From Ursus arctos (taxonomy: Eukaryota > Chordata > Mammalia > Carnivora > Ursidae): a DNA stretch of 64,000 nucleotides. This document shows, piece by piece, positions 24,101 through 34,787 of this stretch. A program made the position numbers and the translations under genes. The notes under the pieces are model-generated. The model had not been told where the DNA came from. It saw only the letters and a program-made list of their open reading frames with translations, and made no database searches. How positions within the stretch are numbered: the first letter of the stretch is position 1; each line of letters begins with the position of its first letter. The stretch lies in contig NW_026623050.1 of NCBI RefSeq assembly GCF_023065955.2, positions 23,332,501 through 23,396,500 on the forward strand, read 5' to 3'.

Positions 24101-24449
24101 AGAAAGTTCTAATTAGAGAAATTAAGAAGGTAATAATTACATTAATATACTAATTATTAATAATAATAATAATAAGTATTAATTATATATTGATTTTTTT
24201 CTGCAAAAGTATTCATCAGGGTATAGGCATGGCAAAAGGAGCTAGCTTGTTATTCTAGAGTTGGGACTTTAAGTGGGTGCAATAAAGAATAGAAAACCAA
24301 AGGAGTTTAGGAACATCATTCTTCATTCTTCACTAAGGTAATCCTATTTTTATAGAAGGGACAAATGGGAACAACTATCTTGGTGGTCAGTCACTGAGAG
24401 AAGTGCTTAGTTTCCGTTGTTTATTGTAGTGGCCAATAAACTGAAACAG

Positions 24450-24990
24450 TAACACCACTTTTTTGTTTTTTATTATGAAAAACTGCAAACTTAGAGAAAA
24501 GTAATGAGACTAGTTTAATGTGTGCCTATTATACTCATAACTTTCAACAATTTTGATATTTACTGTTTTCATCTGTTTTTGTATTTTTGCTTATACTTCA
24601 ATATGCATCTCTAAACAAGAACATATTCCTTTCAAATCACAGTACCATTACTGCATCTAACAAAATTAACTATAATTTTTAATATCATCTAATACCCAAG
24701 CCATATTCAAGTTTCCCATTTGTCCCCCACATTGTTTTATAGATGATTTGTTCAAACCAGGGTCTAATCAAGGAACATGCATTATATTTGGTGAAGTAAC
24801 TCCATTTAATATGATGCAAATCTTGTGTTTTCCAGGGATCTTGTAGGCCTGTGAACTATTTATTTATGCCCCATTACAATCCTCTCCGTCCTATTTCCTG
24901 TATTCCCATTGACCTATCCAATCCTGAGGGTCTGTAAATAAGACATTGCTTTACGTCAGGCAGAATACTTAATGAGTACATTCTTTTTTT
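24450..24990 (-). repeat. Old L1 3'UTR-type sequence, antisense
   Basis: Same type as at 15.65-16.9 kb: TTCAAGTTTCCCATTTGTCC, GGGTCTAATCAAGGAACATG, and TTTTCCAGGGATCTTGTAGG. Broken at 24985 by a SINE insertion. Confidence 0.6.
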
Positions 24991-25235
24991 TTTTTTTTAA
25001 TAAGAGCATTCTGGGGGTTTTTTTCCTTTAAGATTTATTTATTTATTTTAAAGAGAAAGTGCGTGAGCAGGAGGAGGCATAGAGGGAGATGGAAAGGGAA
25101 GGAGAATCTCTAGCAGACTCCCCACTGATCACTGAGGTGGCCACAGAGGGGCTTGATCCCATGACCCTGAGAGTTCATGACCTAAACTGAAACCAAGAGT
25201 CTGACGCCTAATGGACTGAGCCACCCAGGCACCCC
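24986..25235 (-). mobile_element. CAN-SINE, antisense, with an interrupted tail
   Basis: Perfect 15-bp duplications AATGAGTACATTCTT at 24971-24985 and 25236-25250 bound the insert exactly. Reverse-strand head GGGGTGCCTGGGTGGCTCAG ends at 25235. At the tail side the usual AAATAAATAAATCTTAAA is followed, inside the duplication, by about 25 non-A bases (complement of AATAAGAGCATTCTGGGGG) and then a second A run. That arrangement is typical of a short 3' transduction. Confidence 0.95.
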
Positions 25236-25250
25236 AATGAGTACATTCTT

Positions 25251-27219
25251 ATATATAAGAGTCAGAGACACTTTCCCTCCTCATTGACCCAGTGGCTGAT
25301 TAACTGATTTACAGCAAAATCTGTAACATTTCTTTGGCTGTTGGTGTAGAGCTAGAAGCCCTAAAAGAATACTTAATAAAGTTTAGGGAAGGCGTTCCTC
25401 CAACATGGTATCCATTTGCTTGGTAAGGAAATTGGATATAAGATTGTGCCCTGGTTCTATTAAACCTGTTCAGCATTAAAACTGTTCTTCTCTACCACTA
25501 ATTTCTGGTTGTGAAGAGTTTCTGTAGTTCTTTAAAAATTGGAGCCCCAGGGAATCTGTAATCTAATAAGGATATAAGTAAGGAAAAACTATAAAGCTGC
25601 TTTTTCAAACAAGATATGGCTACTTTAACACTATATTAGGTCTTCATTACATTTCACTTTTGAAGACCCCTGAGATTTTAGGGTCATTTTATGTATTCAT
25701 ATTTAATGATTACTTTATTTCCCATCTTCCTACCCCTGTGAATTCTTTGGAATACCTATAGTATAAATACAGTTCATCCCATAGAATTCCAGATATACTT
25801 CAACAAAAAATAAATTTAACATAGAATACTTGCTACTAAGATAAATGGTGTCTATAACTAGTACCCTATAATAATAAATTATGTAATATTAAATTATTTA
25901 TATAAATAGTAAATTGATAATATCATATGTGTCTATAATTGTATTTTTATTTGTGGGGCTTATCTTTATGTGCTTTGCAGAAAGGATCTTTATGCTTTCT
26001 GATACCCATGTCATATCATATGCCATTATCATCCCAGGACCAAGACCTACAAGGAGGAAGTCCATGTTGGCAGGACAAAGGATTACCTAGGAAAGGTCAT
26101 TTACAGTTTCCTTATTGGTTGTATTATTTCTTTAGGAACTTTCTAAACTCTAATTTATGTGTAGAAGTCTTTTTTCATTTAAAATCTTTTGAAACTCTAG
26201 AGGTATATGAGCTATGGACTTTTATTTGACCAAAGGGAAGGTATATGTCTATTATAATGTTCTCCAGTACTCATCTTTGTTCTAACACCTCTCTTTAGAC
26301 ACTGAATAGAGGCAGAGGCAAATTCTCTGTTACGTTAGACTTTTTGATGACTCTCTGTAAAGCACTGAAGATTATAGATATTTCTAAAACCTGTACCTGG
26401 ACAAAGTATTCTCTCTTTACTGACTTTATGGTTCCATCTTCATAGACTTTTTATTAGGCTTCCTGCCATTACAAAGTCACAATTGTTGTGTTAGTCAAAT
26501 TGACTTTGTTCCCCCTGAATAATAGCTACCAGTCGACCTCACACTTCTCAACTACCTAACTTAGCATGATCTATGGTTTTGATTGCACAGCCTCTCATGA
26601 TATTTTCCCTAACCATAGATATTAATTGACTTCCTGTTATTGGAAAGTCCTCCTGCCATTCCTAGTTTTGTGATTTATCGTTACTAACCCCTGGACAAGG
26701 ACCTGTGCTGTTTCTTCTCATCGCTAGGAAAATAATCAAGTCCAGCTCTTGCTAGCTAATAGCACCCTCCATGAATCCTTTTTTAAACTCTTCATCCCTC
26801 GTCTGTCCATCAGGAACAAATATATATACCAATTTCTGCTGTCACTTATGTTACCTTGCTCCATGTACTTCCACTTAATCTTGTATAATTAAACCGGGCC
26901 GATTATCTTGGCAATTCCATAATGAATACATGATCCTTTGAGATTTGTGCATCAACATAACTAGATTAGGATCTGAAAGCAGCAGGGAGGAGATCCTAGT
27001 GAGAGAACAGATGCTTTCAGGGCCATTCCTGTGGTTCCAGCTAGCGAGGTGAGTTTTTTATCCAGGCAGGAAATTTGAAAGTAAAAAAATGAGTTATAAA
27101 TAAACTACCCTTATAGGTCTATTTCTAGGAAAGACCTTGTAGGTCTGTTTTGCTTCTCATATTATCTATATGTTCATGACTGTTAGATTGTTATATATAT
27201 AATTCTATGTCTAAGATCT
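25251..27219. other. Intron, about 2 kb unassigned
   Basis: No exon, SINE or L1 recognised. AT-rich with a TAATA-rich patch near 25865-25925. Open frames here are short and carry no recognised domain. Confidence 0.45.
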
Positions 27220-27239
27220 AGTTACTCCATTTTATTCTT

Positions 27240-27437
27240 TTTTTAAAAAAGATTTTATTTATTTATTTGACAGAGATAGAGACAGCCAGCGAGAGAGGGA
27301 ACACAAGCAGGGGGAGTGGGAGAGGAAGAAGCAGGCTCCTAGCGGAGGAGCCTGATGTGGGGCTCGATCCCAGATTGCCGGGATCACGCCCTGAGCCGAA
27401 GGCAGACGCTTAACCGCTGTGCCACCCAGGCGCCCCG
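27240..27437 (-). mobile_element. CAN-SINE, youngest subfamily, antisense
   Basis: Perfect 20-bp duplication AGTTACTCCATTTTATTCTT at 27220-27239 and 27438-27457. The body carries GACAGCCAGCGAGAGAGGGA and the head complement GCTGTGCCACCCAGGCGCCCC. Little decay at CpG sites, so probably recent. Confidence 0.97.
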
Positions 27438-28159
27438 AGTTACTCCATTTTATTCTTATGATCCTTCTCCATTCTCTAATACTTCTGCTTTCTTTTTAGT
27501 AGGGTAAACTGTAAATTGCCTGGCACATCACTTAGCTTCTAGAACTTTGGATTATATCATGACATCTGTGTAGCTGTCTCCCCATCATGACACCCTTTTT
27601 TTGTTGTTGTTTCTATTCATGACTTCTTAATCATCCCTTATCCATGTCAGCCTTTCTATCCATGTCATAACTGTTTCTTCTACCTCTTGGCTTTAATTAC
27701 TCACATTTCTCTGGAGTATATTCAAAACCAGGGTTTTTGAGGTTGGCTTTTGTTTGTTTGCATTTTTACTTTTCATGTAGGTATTAGAAGTGAAAAGTAG
27801 TTTAGAGGGAGATACTAGTTCTAAATAAGTGCTAAGTCCATTTTAAATAAATCTGTTCTCTTTTCTCTTTGACCAAGACTATATTGGGATTTTTCCCCCC
27901 ACAGAAGGCTACATTTAAGTAAAAGTTCAGTTATTTTAGTATTATTTAATGTAGTTATTTTTCAGAGGTGGTGGATACATCAGAAATTGTTACATTAAGA
28001 GGTGGCAGGGGTGAGGAATATAGAATGTAGAAACAGACTAAGACAAGTGATAGATTCCATAGTGTAGGCAGAGAGATTCATCTTTTTCTTCTAAATAGGA
28101 GGCAGGAAAAGGCAATAGATACAGAAACTGAGATAGATTTAGGTAGTAGTATTCATAAA

Positions 28160-28395
28160 TATAGTATTTTATATTCATTAAACATTATGTGCCTTGCATT
28201 GTGTTAAACACTTAACATGCATTGTCTCATTTAATTTTCACAGCTTCCCTATGGGGAGTGGATATTATTACTACCACTCTACAACTGAACGAACAGGCTT
28301 ACAGGCACTAAGTAACTTGCCCAAGACCATTCAGTTTGTTAGCAGCTCCAATATGACTTTGAAGCCCACACTCAATAGCTCTGCCTCTCTGGATG
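28160..28395 (-). repeat. MIR, antisense
   Basis: Reverse MIR text in order: TTATGTGCCTTGCATTGTG, TGTCTCATTTAATTTTCACAG, AACTGAACGAACAGGCTTAC, AAGTAACTTGCCCAAG and GACTTTGAAGCCC. Confidence 0.85.
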
Positions 28396-28757
28396 GATAA
28401 GAAAGCTATTTGTAGCTGAGAGAGATGCTTGCTTGTTAAGTAGAAGTAAAATTGATCTTCTAATTTATAAAATATCTTAGAAATTCTCTGGTTGAACTGC
28501 CTCTATATCACTTTATAATAAAGAAAAGAAAACTGAGGTCCAAAGACATTAAGTAATTTGAATCCAAGCTAATCAACCAAAAATATTTGGGCAGTACTTT
28601 CCTCCATATTTAAAGGCTGGAATTACATAATTAATTTTTTTATACATTTGACAAGTTTTCTATTTTAACAGTTTACAAATTGTGATGATATTGTCATGTA
28701 TGTTGTTAATACAGGTAACTCATACTCTGTATAGGACTAATTTATCAGGGTATTTTA

Positions 28758-28943
28758 TTTATTTATTTTTTGAAGACTTAATGAGAGAGAGAGAGCATGA
28801 GCAAGGGGGAGGGGGCAGAGGGAGTGGGAGAAGCAGACTCCCCACTGAGCAAGGAACCCAACACAGGACTCCATCCCAGGACCCCAGGGTCATGGCCTGA
28901 GCCAAAGGCAGATGCTTAACAAACTGAGCCACCCAGGTGCCCC
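28758..28943 (-). mobile_element. CAN-SINE, antisense (left half of an inverted pair)
   Basis: Duplications TATCAGGGTATTTTA at 28743-28757 and 28944-28958. Reverse-strand head GGGGCACCTGGGTGGCTCAG, purine-rich GAGAGAGAGAGAGC body. Its head faces the head of the next SINE 32 bp away. Confidence 0.95.
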
Positions 28944-28975
28944 TATCAGGGTATTTTAGATAGAATAGTTTTTCA

Positions 28976-29172
28976 GGGGCGCCTGGGTGGCTCAGTCGTT
29001 AAGCCTCTGCCTTCAGCTCAGGGCGTGATCCTGGAGTTCTGGGATCGAGCCCCACATCAGGCTCCTCCACTGGGAGCCTGCTCCTTCCTCTCCCACTCCC
29101 CCTGCTTGTGTTCCCTCTCTCGCTGGCTGTTTCTCTCTGTCAAATAAATAAATAAAATCTTAAAAAAAAAAA
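28976..29172 (+). mobile_element. CAN-SINE, sense (right half of an inverted pair)
   Basis: Duplications AGTTTTTCA at 28967-28975 and 29173-29181. Head GGGGCGCCTGGGTGGCTCAG, CT-rich body with CTCTCTCGCTGGCTGTTTC, tail AAATAAATAAATAAAATC plus A run. Confidence 0.95.
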
Positions 29173-29446
29173 AGTTTTTCATTCTGATTTGGTGATCCAG
29201 TTGCCCAGTTTATAAAAAATTATCCAATATATTATTTTCATATAATACTAAATAATTTATATACATTTTATACATTAATACCTAATTTAAGAATTTCATA
29301 TATGCATCCTTTATTAGTTATTTTTTTGAAATTAGTATTTAGAGGCTGGTGAGTAAGATTTTAGGAAGAAGATTCAAGGCTTAGAAAAGAATGCTTTGAC
29401 TAGATAATGTAGCAAAAGTTCTAGGAGATAAAAGCAAAACTATTCC

Positions 29447-29648
29447 TTTTTTTTTTTTTTTTTTTGAAGATTTTATTTATTTTTGTGTCAGAGAGAGGGA
29501 GAATGCACATGAGTGGGGGGGAGGGTACAGAGGGAGAAGCAGACTCCCCGCTGAGCAGGAAGCCCAATGCAGGATTCAGTCCCAGGACCCTGGGACATGA
29601 CCTGAGCTGAAGGCAGACGCTTAACCAACTGAGCCACCCAGGCTCCCC
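29447..29648 (-). mobile_element. CAN-SINE, antisense
   Basis: Long T run (reversed tail), GAAGATTTTATTTATTTTTG, GACTCCCCGCTGAGCAGG and the head complement GAGCCACCCAGGCTCCCC. Target duplication not identified. Confidence 0.92.
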
Positions 29649-29689
29649 AGTTACTTGGTTTTTTAAAGCTTCAGAGTTTCTTCAATGAT

Positions 29690-29744
29690 TTCTTGTCATT
29701 GTAAATGGCAAGATTTCATTCCTTTTTATGGCTCAGTAATATTC

Positions 29745-29786
<42 letters not shown>

Positions 29787-30720
29787 CACAACTTCTTTAT
29801 CCATTCATCAGTCAATGGACATTTGGCCTCTTTCCATAATTTGGCTGTTGTGGATGCTGCTGCTATAAACATAGGGGTGCATGTATCCCTTCAAATCAGT
29901 GCTTCTGTGTCATTTGGGTAAATACCCAGTAGTGCAATTGCTGGGTCATAGGCTAGCTCTATTTTTAACTTTTTGAGCAACCTCCATACTGTTTTCCAGA
30001 GTGGCTGCACCAGTTTGCTTTCCCACCAACAATGTAAGAGGATTCCCCTTTCTCTGCATCCTCGCCAGCATCTCCTGTGTTGTTAATTGTAGCCATATTT
30101 ACGGGTGTGAGGTGATACCTCATCATAGTTTTGATTTGCATTTCCCTGATGATGAGTGATGTTGAGCATCTTTTCATGTGTCTGTTAGCTGTCTGTATTT
30201 CTTCTTTGGAAAAATGTTCATTTTTTAACTGGATTATTTGGGTTTTTTGGATGTTGAGTTGTACAAGTTCTTTATATACTTTGGATACTAACCCTTTGTC
30301 CCAGATGGCATTTACAAATATCTTCCCCTGTCCCAAATGTTGCCTTTAGTTTTGTTGATTGTATCCTTCATTGTGCAGAAGATTTTTATCTTGATGAAGT
30401 CCCAGTAGTTTATTTTTGCTTTTGTTTCCCTTGCCTCAGGAGATGTATCTAGTAAGAAGTTGCTAAGGCCGATGTCATAGAGGTTACTGCCTGTGTTCTC
30501 CTTTAGTATTTTTATGGTTTCAGGTCTTACATTTAGGTCTCTCAACCGTTTTGAATTTATTTTTGTGTATGGTGTAAGAAAGTGTTCCAGTTTCATTCTT
30601 CTGTGTGTTGCTATCCAGTTTTCCCAACACTGTTTGTTGAAGAGACTGTCTTTTTTCCATTAGATATTCTTTCCTGCTTTGCTAAATATTAGTTTACCAC
30701 ATAGTTGTAGTTCTATTCAG
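29690..30720 (-). mobile_element. L1 ORF2 3' fragment, antisense
   Basis: The reverse strand reads ORF2 C-terminal blocks ([15 protein letters not shown] near 30150, then [14 protein letters not shown] further upstream). Closer to the carnivore consensus than the L1M relics, but with frameshifts. A GT microsatellite lies at 29749-29784. 5' end lost at about 30720. Confidence 0.88.
29749..29784. repeat. (GT)18 microsatellite
   Basis: Eighteen uninterrupted GT units inside the L1 ORF2 relic. Confidence 0.98.
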
Positions 30721-31641
30721 TGATTTCTCTAACCCTACCATGAAACTTTGTAAAGGAATTTCTTATTCTTAATTATTAAGATTGTGATGAGAGAACATGA
30801 GAAACATGAATCTTGTGCAACCAGAAATACTGTACTAACCAGTGGGAACCCTGAGCAAGTAAATGAACGTCATATCTTTGGCAGATCTGAAGAAAAAATG
30901 GCTTATAAACCTTATATGGTATAGTAGGGACGCTTTACATATAACGAGTTAGAGCTAATGCATATGAAAAATTAGAGGTCGGTACTAAATTCTGTGGTAG
31001 TGACTATAAATACAACTTAATTCATTAGTTGATTCAGTAAATATTAGGCTTCAATTTTATGATGCACCTTACTAGATTTAACTAGATTTAAAAATATAGT
31101 TTGGGAATGAGGCAGGGAAACACATCATGGCACAGTGTGATTCGATGCACCAATAGAAACAAGTATAAAGTACTGTTGGTACATAAAGAGCAGCTAATGG
31201 TGCTAGCAGAAAAAGAAAAAATTGGTATGGATTGAATTAGTCATATGGGCTCAATTTTTTATTTAATAAACAGGTAGTGTTATATCATTTTATTGTGGCT
31301 GTGTCTTGTTATCTGATATGTGTTTAAGGAATTTGTATAGTATATTTCTATATTATGAAATGAGATTGTAAACCCCCAAAGGCTTATTTATGAGTCATGT
31401 AGTAGTTGAGCCTGCCAGCAGCTTCCTACTTCTCGTTATACTGCAGTATACCAATTATAAACTATATTCAAAGCCAGATAGACCTAATTCAGTGAACAAA
31501 TAAGGTGTCTACTTTGCCTACTATTTATTATATCTAACTAGTAGGAATAAGTAATATGCTTTAAACATACAGGTAATAAAATTTCCCTTAAGTGTTAATT
31601 AGTTTTGGGCAATTTAACAGTCCTTTTTCTATCTTATTAAG
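30720..31641. other. Intron, unassigned
   Basis: Runs up to the acceptor of the fourth visible exon. No repeat clearly recognised, though 31000-31260 has phrases resembling the start of the ancient repeat seen at 21.7 kb. Confidence 0.4.
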
Positions 31642-31815
31642 GGTCTACTGTATTTGCTGGTAACAGACCAGGGGTTTCTTACTGAAGAAAAAGTTGTTTG
31701 GGAAAGCCTACACAATGTAGATGGTGATGGAAATTTCTGTGACTCAGAATTCCATCTGCGGCCTCCTTCAGATCCTGAAACCGTATACAGAGGACAGCAA
31801 GATCAGATAGATCAG
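31642..31815 (+). CDS. MINDY2: MINDY2 internal exon, end of catalytic domain
   Basis: Encodes residues 136-193, beginning GLLYLLVTDQGFLTEEKVVW and passing through WESLHNVDGDGNFCDSEFHL to QQDQIDQ. The acceptor is ATTAAG before 31642 and the donor CAG/GTAAAT at 31815/31816. Length is 174 bp, phase 0 at both ends. It completes the folded core and starts the linker toward the ubiquitin-binding helices. A CAN-SINE starts only 44 bp past the donor (31859) in the same orientation. The second residue is Leu (CTA). From memory of mammalian orthologues Gln is usual there, so this may be a lineage change or a base-call issue. Confidence 0.95.
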
Positions 31816-31858
31816 GTAAATTTGTCTTCTTCATATAGTTTAAAATGCTCTTGCTTTC

Positions 31859-32027
31859 GGGGCACCTGGGTGACTCAGTCAGTTAAGCGTCTGACTTTGG
31901 CTCAGGTCCTGATCTCAGGGTCCTGGGATAGAGCCCCGCATGGAGTCTGCTTGACCCTCTGCCCCTCCCCCTGCTCTTGCTTGCTCTCTCAAATAAATAA
32001 ATAAAATCTTTTTAACAGAATAAAAAA
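31859..32027 (+). mobile_element. CAN-SINE 44 bp downstream of a splice donor
   Basis: GGGGCACCTGGGTGACTCAG head, CCTCCCCCTGCTCTTGC body, AAATAAATAAATAAAATC tail. Approximate duplication of TAAAATGCTCTTGCTTTC (31841-31858) at 32028-32046 with small differences. Confidence 0.94.
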
Positions 32028-32179
32028 TAAAATGCTCGTTCCTTTCAAATGTGAATTTTGAACTAAAGATTTATTTTGTGATATTCCTGACGTTTCCTGA
32101 ATCAGTAAGTGATCATTTGACATATTATACATTGATTATACACTTTGGTTCAGAAGGCCAGATTATATTGAAATGTGAA

Positions 32180-33230
32180 GGCCCTGGTACAGTTTGAACT
32201 CTATTCTAAACTGTAATAGGAAAGCTATGCCAAGTGTTAAACGTGGAAGTGAGATGATCTACTTTACCTTTTTGAAAGGCTACTATGTGAAGAATGCACA
32301 GGTATAAACAGAGACTAGCAATTCAAGCAGGAGGTGACAATGGCTTAGCCATGGTGGTAGAGATGAGCTGAGCACAGATTAGAGATATATTTTGGCTAGT
32401 CAGAAAAAGTAGAAAACTAAGAGAGGGTAAAAAAGTGGGTGGGTATTCTAAGCCTTAGAGTTCAGGGCAAGCAGACACTTAGAGCAAGAGCTGCACTAAT
32501 GAGTGGAATTCTCATTTAGAACTGAGACAGGTGAGATCTTTGCCTGCTATAGGTGGGCAGTCTTAGAGCCACAAGCGTATTTATTACTGGAAGTATAACA
32601 ATGATGTGACTTCTTCCTCGACTGAGGCGGAAATATACGTGTTTCTGATACTGATAACGATTTAAGTACATAGAGACTGTTCATTTAGCCAATATTCATT
32701 GAGTAGTTGTGTTCCTGGCACTATTAACAAGGTCCTGGAGACTCTAAGATAAATCATTTAGTCCTGTCCTGAAAAATTCTACAGTCTAACAAAGAGGCAA
32801 ATATTTGACCAACTAGTAAGTGTATGTTAAGTTCTATAATGGCACTTTGAATAGTAAGCTATGAGCACACGGAAGAATATGCGATTCAAACAAATGCTGA
32901 TCTTTCTAGGACTTTTGGAAGTTAAGTATTCAAATAGCTATAACAAATACATGCTCATTTTCCTTCAGAAGCTTTATAGGGGCATTTAAAAAATATTACT
33001 TGAGAGAAACATGCAAGATTTTTCTAACACTGCATGTAGAAAATATCAGAGCAGAGGGAATGAAGGTAAACCAATAGATTGCTACAGTAGTAAAGGTGTA
33101 AGATGCTGAGAAAAAAAGATATAGCATAGTGTCTGTGAAAGGTGCAAGGAAAGAGTGGATTTAAGACTATGGGACTTGGCAAAGAGCAGTTTAAAGAAGT
33201 GAGCAGAAAAATTTGAATGACAAATTCTTC
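32180..33230 (+). repeat. Ancient repeat, same family as at 21.7 kb (pieces)
   Basis: Phrases in the same style: AAGTGAGATGATCTACTTTA, CAATTCAAGCAGGAGGTGAC, GTGGTAGAGATGAGCTGAG near 32250-32370, and a second start-like piece CCAATATTCATTGAGTAG...TTCCTGGCACTATTAAC near 32690. Very decayed. Confidence 0.4.
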
Positions 33231-33801
33231 CTATTAGTAACATATTCGTGCTAGGTAGTACAAAGTCTTCATAGGCTACAACCTTTTTTTATATCCTCTG
33301 TGGCTAATTAACATTCTCTTATTTTGAGGATAGTTTGGGGGAGATGCACAGAATAGTCAAGTTCCATTCAGTACTAATTCTTAATAAACGTGGGTGTGAT
33401 GTTAGATAATATAACCTTCAAAGATGCATCACATTTTCTCATAGGAAATAATTGGCGGTGTTTATGGGAGGAAGGAGGAGGTGGTTAAGTAATTGAGTAT
33501 CGCTGTATGATGGGCAACTATGTTGGTTTTAAAAATCATGTTTTGGAAGAACATTTAATACATGATTTCGAAAATTCTTATGATTTTTTTTTTAAACAAA
33601 ACTTATGACATTTAGTGGGGGTTGGAAAATGTGTTTGAGTTTGTATGTGAATGTAGAAAAAACTAGGTGGATATGTATCAGTTGATAACAATAGTTATCT
33701 TTGTATGATGATACGGTATTTTTAACTTTCTCATTTACACTTTTTAATTCTGTCTCAAGTTTCTACAGACATGTTTCTTTCATAAATAGGGGGAGGTTTA
33801 T

Positions 33802-33908
33802 TTTGGTTTTTTTGTTTTTAAAGTAGGCTCTACGCCCAATGTGGGGCTTGAACTCATGACCCCAAGATCAAGAGTTACATGCTCTAGACAAAGCCAGCCA
33901 GATGCCCC
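33802..33908 (-). mobile_element. Short CAN-SINE, antisense
   Basis: AAGTAGGCTCTACGCCCAAT, GGGGCTTGAACTCATGACCC and AGCCAGCCAGATGCCCC: the reversed short form. Duplication likely TAGGGGGAGGTTT with one difference. Confidence 0.88.
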
Positions 33909-34221
33909 TAGGGGGAGTTTTGCAGGGCTGGGGGCGGGGGGAGGTTGATTTTGTTTTTGAGGTGAGTTAAAGCTTTCTTGAATGCCTTATATGCTAGTTC
34001 TAGAAATAATGAATTCCAAGAATATTTAGAACAATGGCAGCATCCTTGAAATTATAGCACTCAAACAGAAATACTTAGGTAACTTTAGTTTTTATATTTA
34101 AACTCTGGTATGTTTTTAAAAAGCCTTTCTCATAGTTCTGTAGGTATAACCTCTGGATTTATACTCCTCAGTTCTTGAGTAAAATCTCATAGCTAAAGAT
34201 GGCTATAATTTAATTTCTTAG

Positions 34222-34416
34222 GACTACCTTATGGCATTATCTCTACAACAAGAACAGCAGAGCCAAGAGATCAATTGGGAACAAATACCTGAAGGAATCA
34301 GTGATTTGGAACTAGCAAAGAAACTCCAAGAAGAGGAGGATAGACGGGCTTCTCAATATTATCAGGAGCAGGAACAAGCAGCAGCAGCTGCTGCTTCTGC
34401 TTCTACACAGGCCCAG
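34222..34416 (+). CDS. MINDY2: MINDY2 exon with ubiquitin-binding helices and Ala/Ser tract
   Basis: Encodes residues 194-258. Two helices can be read: D-Y-L-M-A-L-S-L-Q-Q (about 194-203, UIM/MIU-like) and D-L-E-L-A-K-K-L-Q-E-E-E-D (about 221-233). The second fits the motif-interacting-with-ubiquitin pattern that gives the MINDY family its name and promotes binding of long K48 chains. An acidic/Gln coiled segment follows, then an Ala/Ser tract coded by GCA, GCT and TCT triplets (34378-34404). The acceptor is TTCTTAG before 34222 and the donor CAG/GTAAGC at 34416. Length is 195 bp, phase 0 at both ends. Confidence 0.95.
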
Positions 34417-34640
34417 GTAAGCTCTAGTGTTCGGATTCTTAGATACCATGATCACTTTAGCAACAAAGACATTTGTTCTGAGATAAATATTTTTAAATTA
34501 GGTATTGACTCTTCAATTATGTTAGCATTTTAGCACCCATAGGTTTTATGGCATTGTCAAAGTTTGTGATTATCTTAATGTATTTCTCATTTAGTGAAAT
34601 TATTTTTCCTGAGTTTCTGATGGCAAGATTTTTCAGTTTT

Positions 34641-34787
34641 GTTTTTTGTTTTGTTTGTTTTGTTTTTTAAGTAGGCTCCACGCCCAGTGTGGAGCCCAAC
34701 GCGGGGCTTGAACTCACGACCCTGAGATCAGGACCTGAGCTGAGATCAAGAGTCGAAGCTTAACCGACTGAGCCACCCAGGCGCCCC
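34641..34787 (-). mobile_element. Short CAN-SINE, antisense, just after an exon
   Basis: AAGTAGGCTCCACGCCCAGT, TTGAACTCACGACCCTGAG, head complement GAGCCACCCAGGCGCCCC. Flanked by TTCAGTTTT at 34632-34640 and 34788-34796. It begins 225 bp past the donor of the 34222-34416 exon. Confidence 0.93.
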
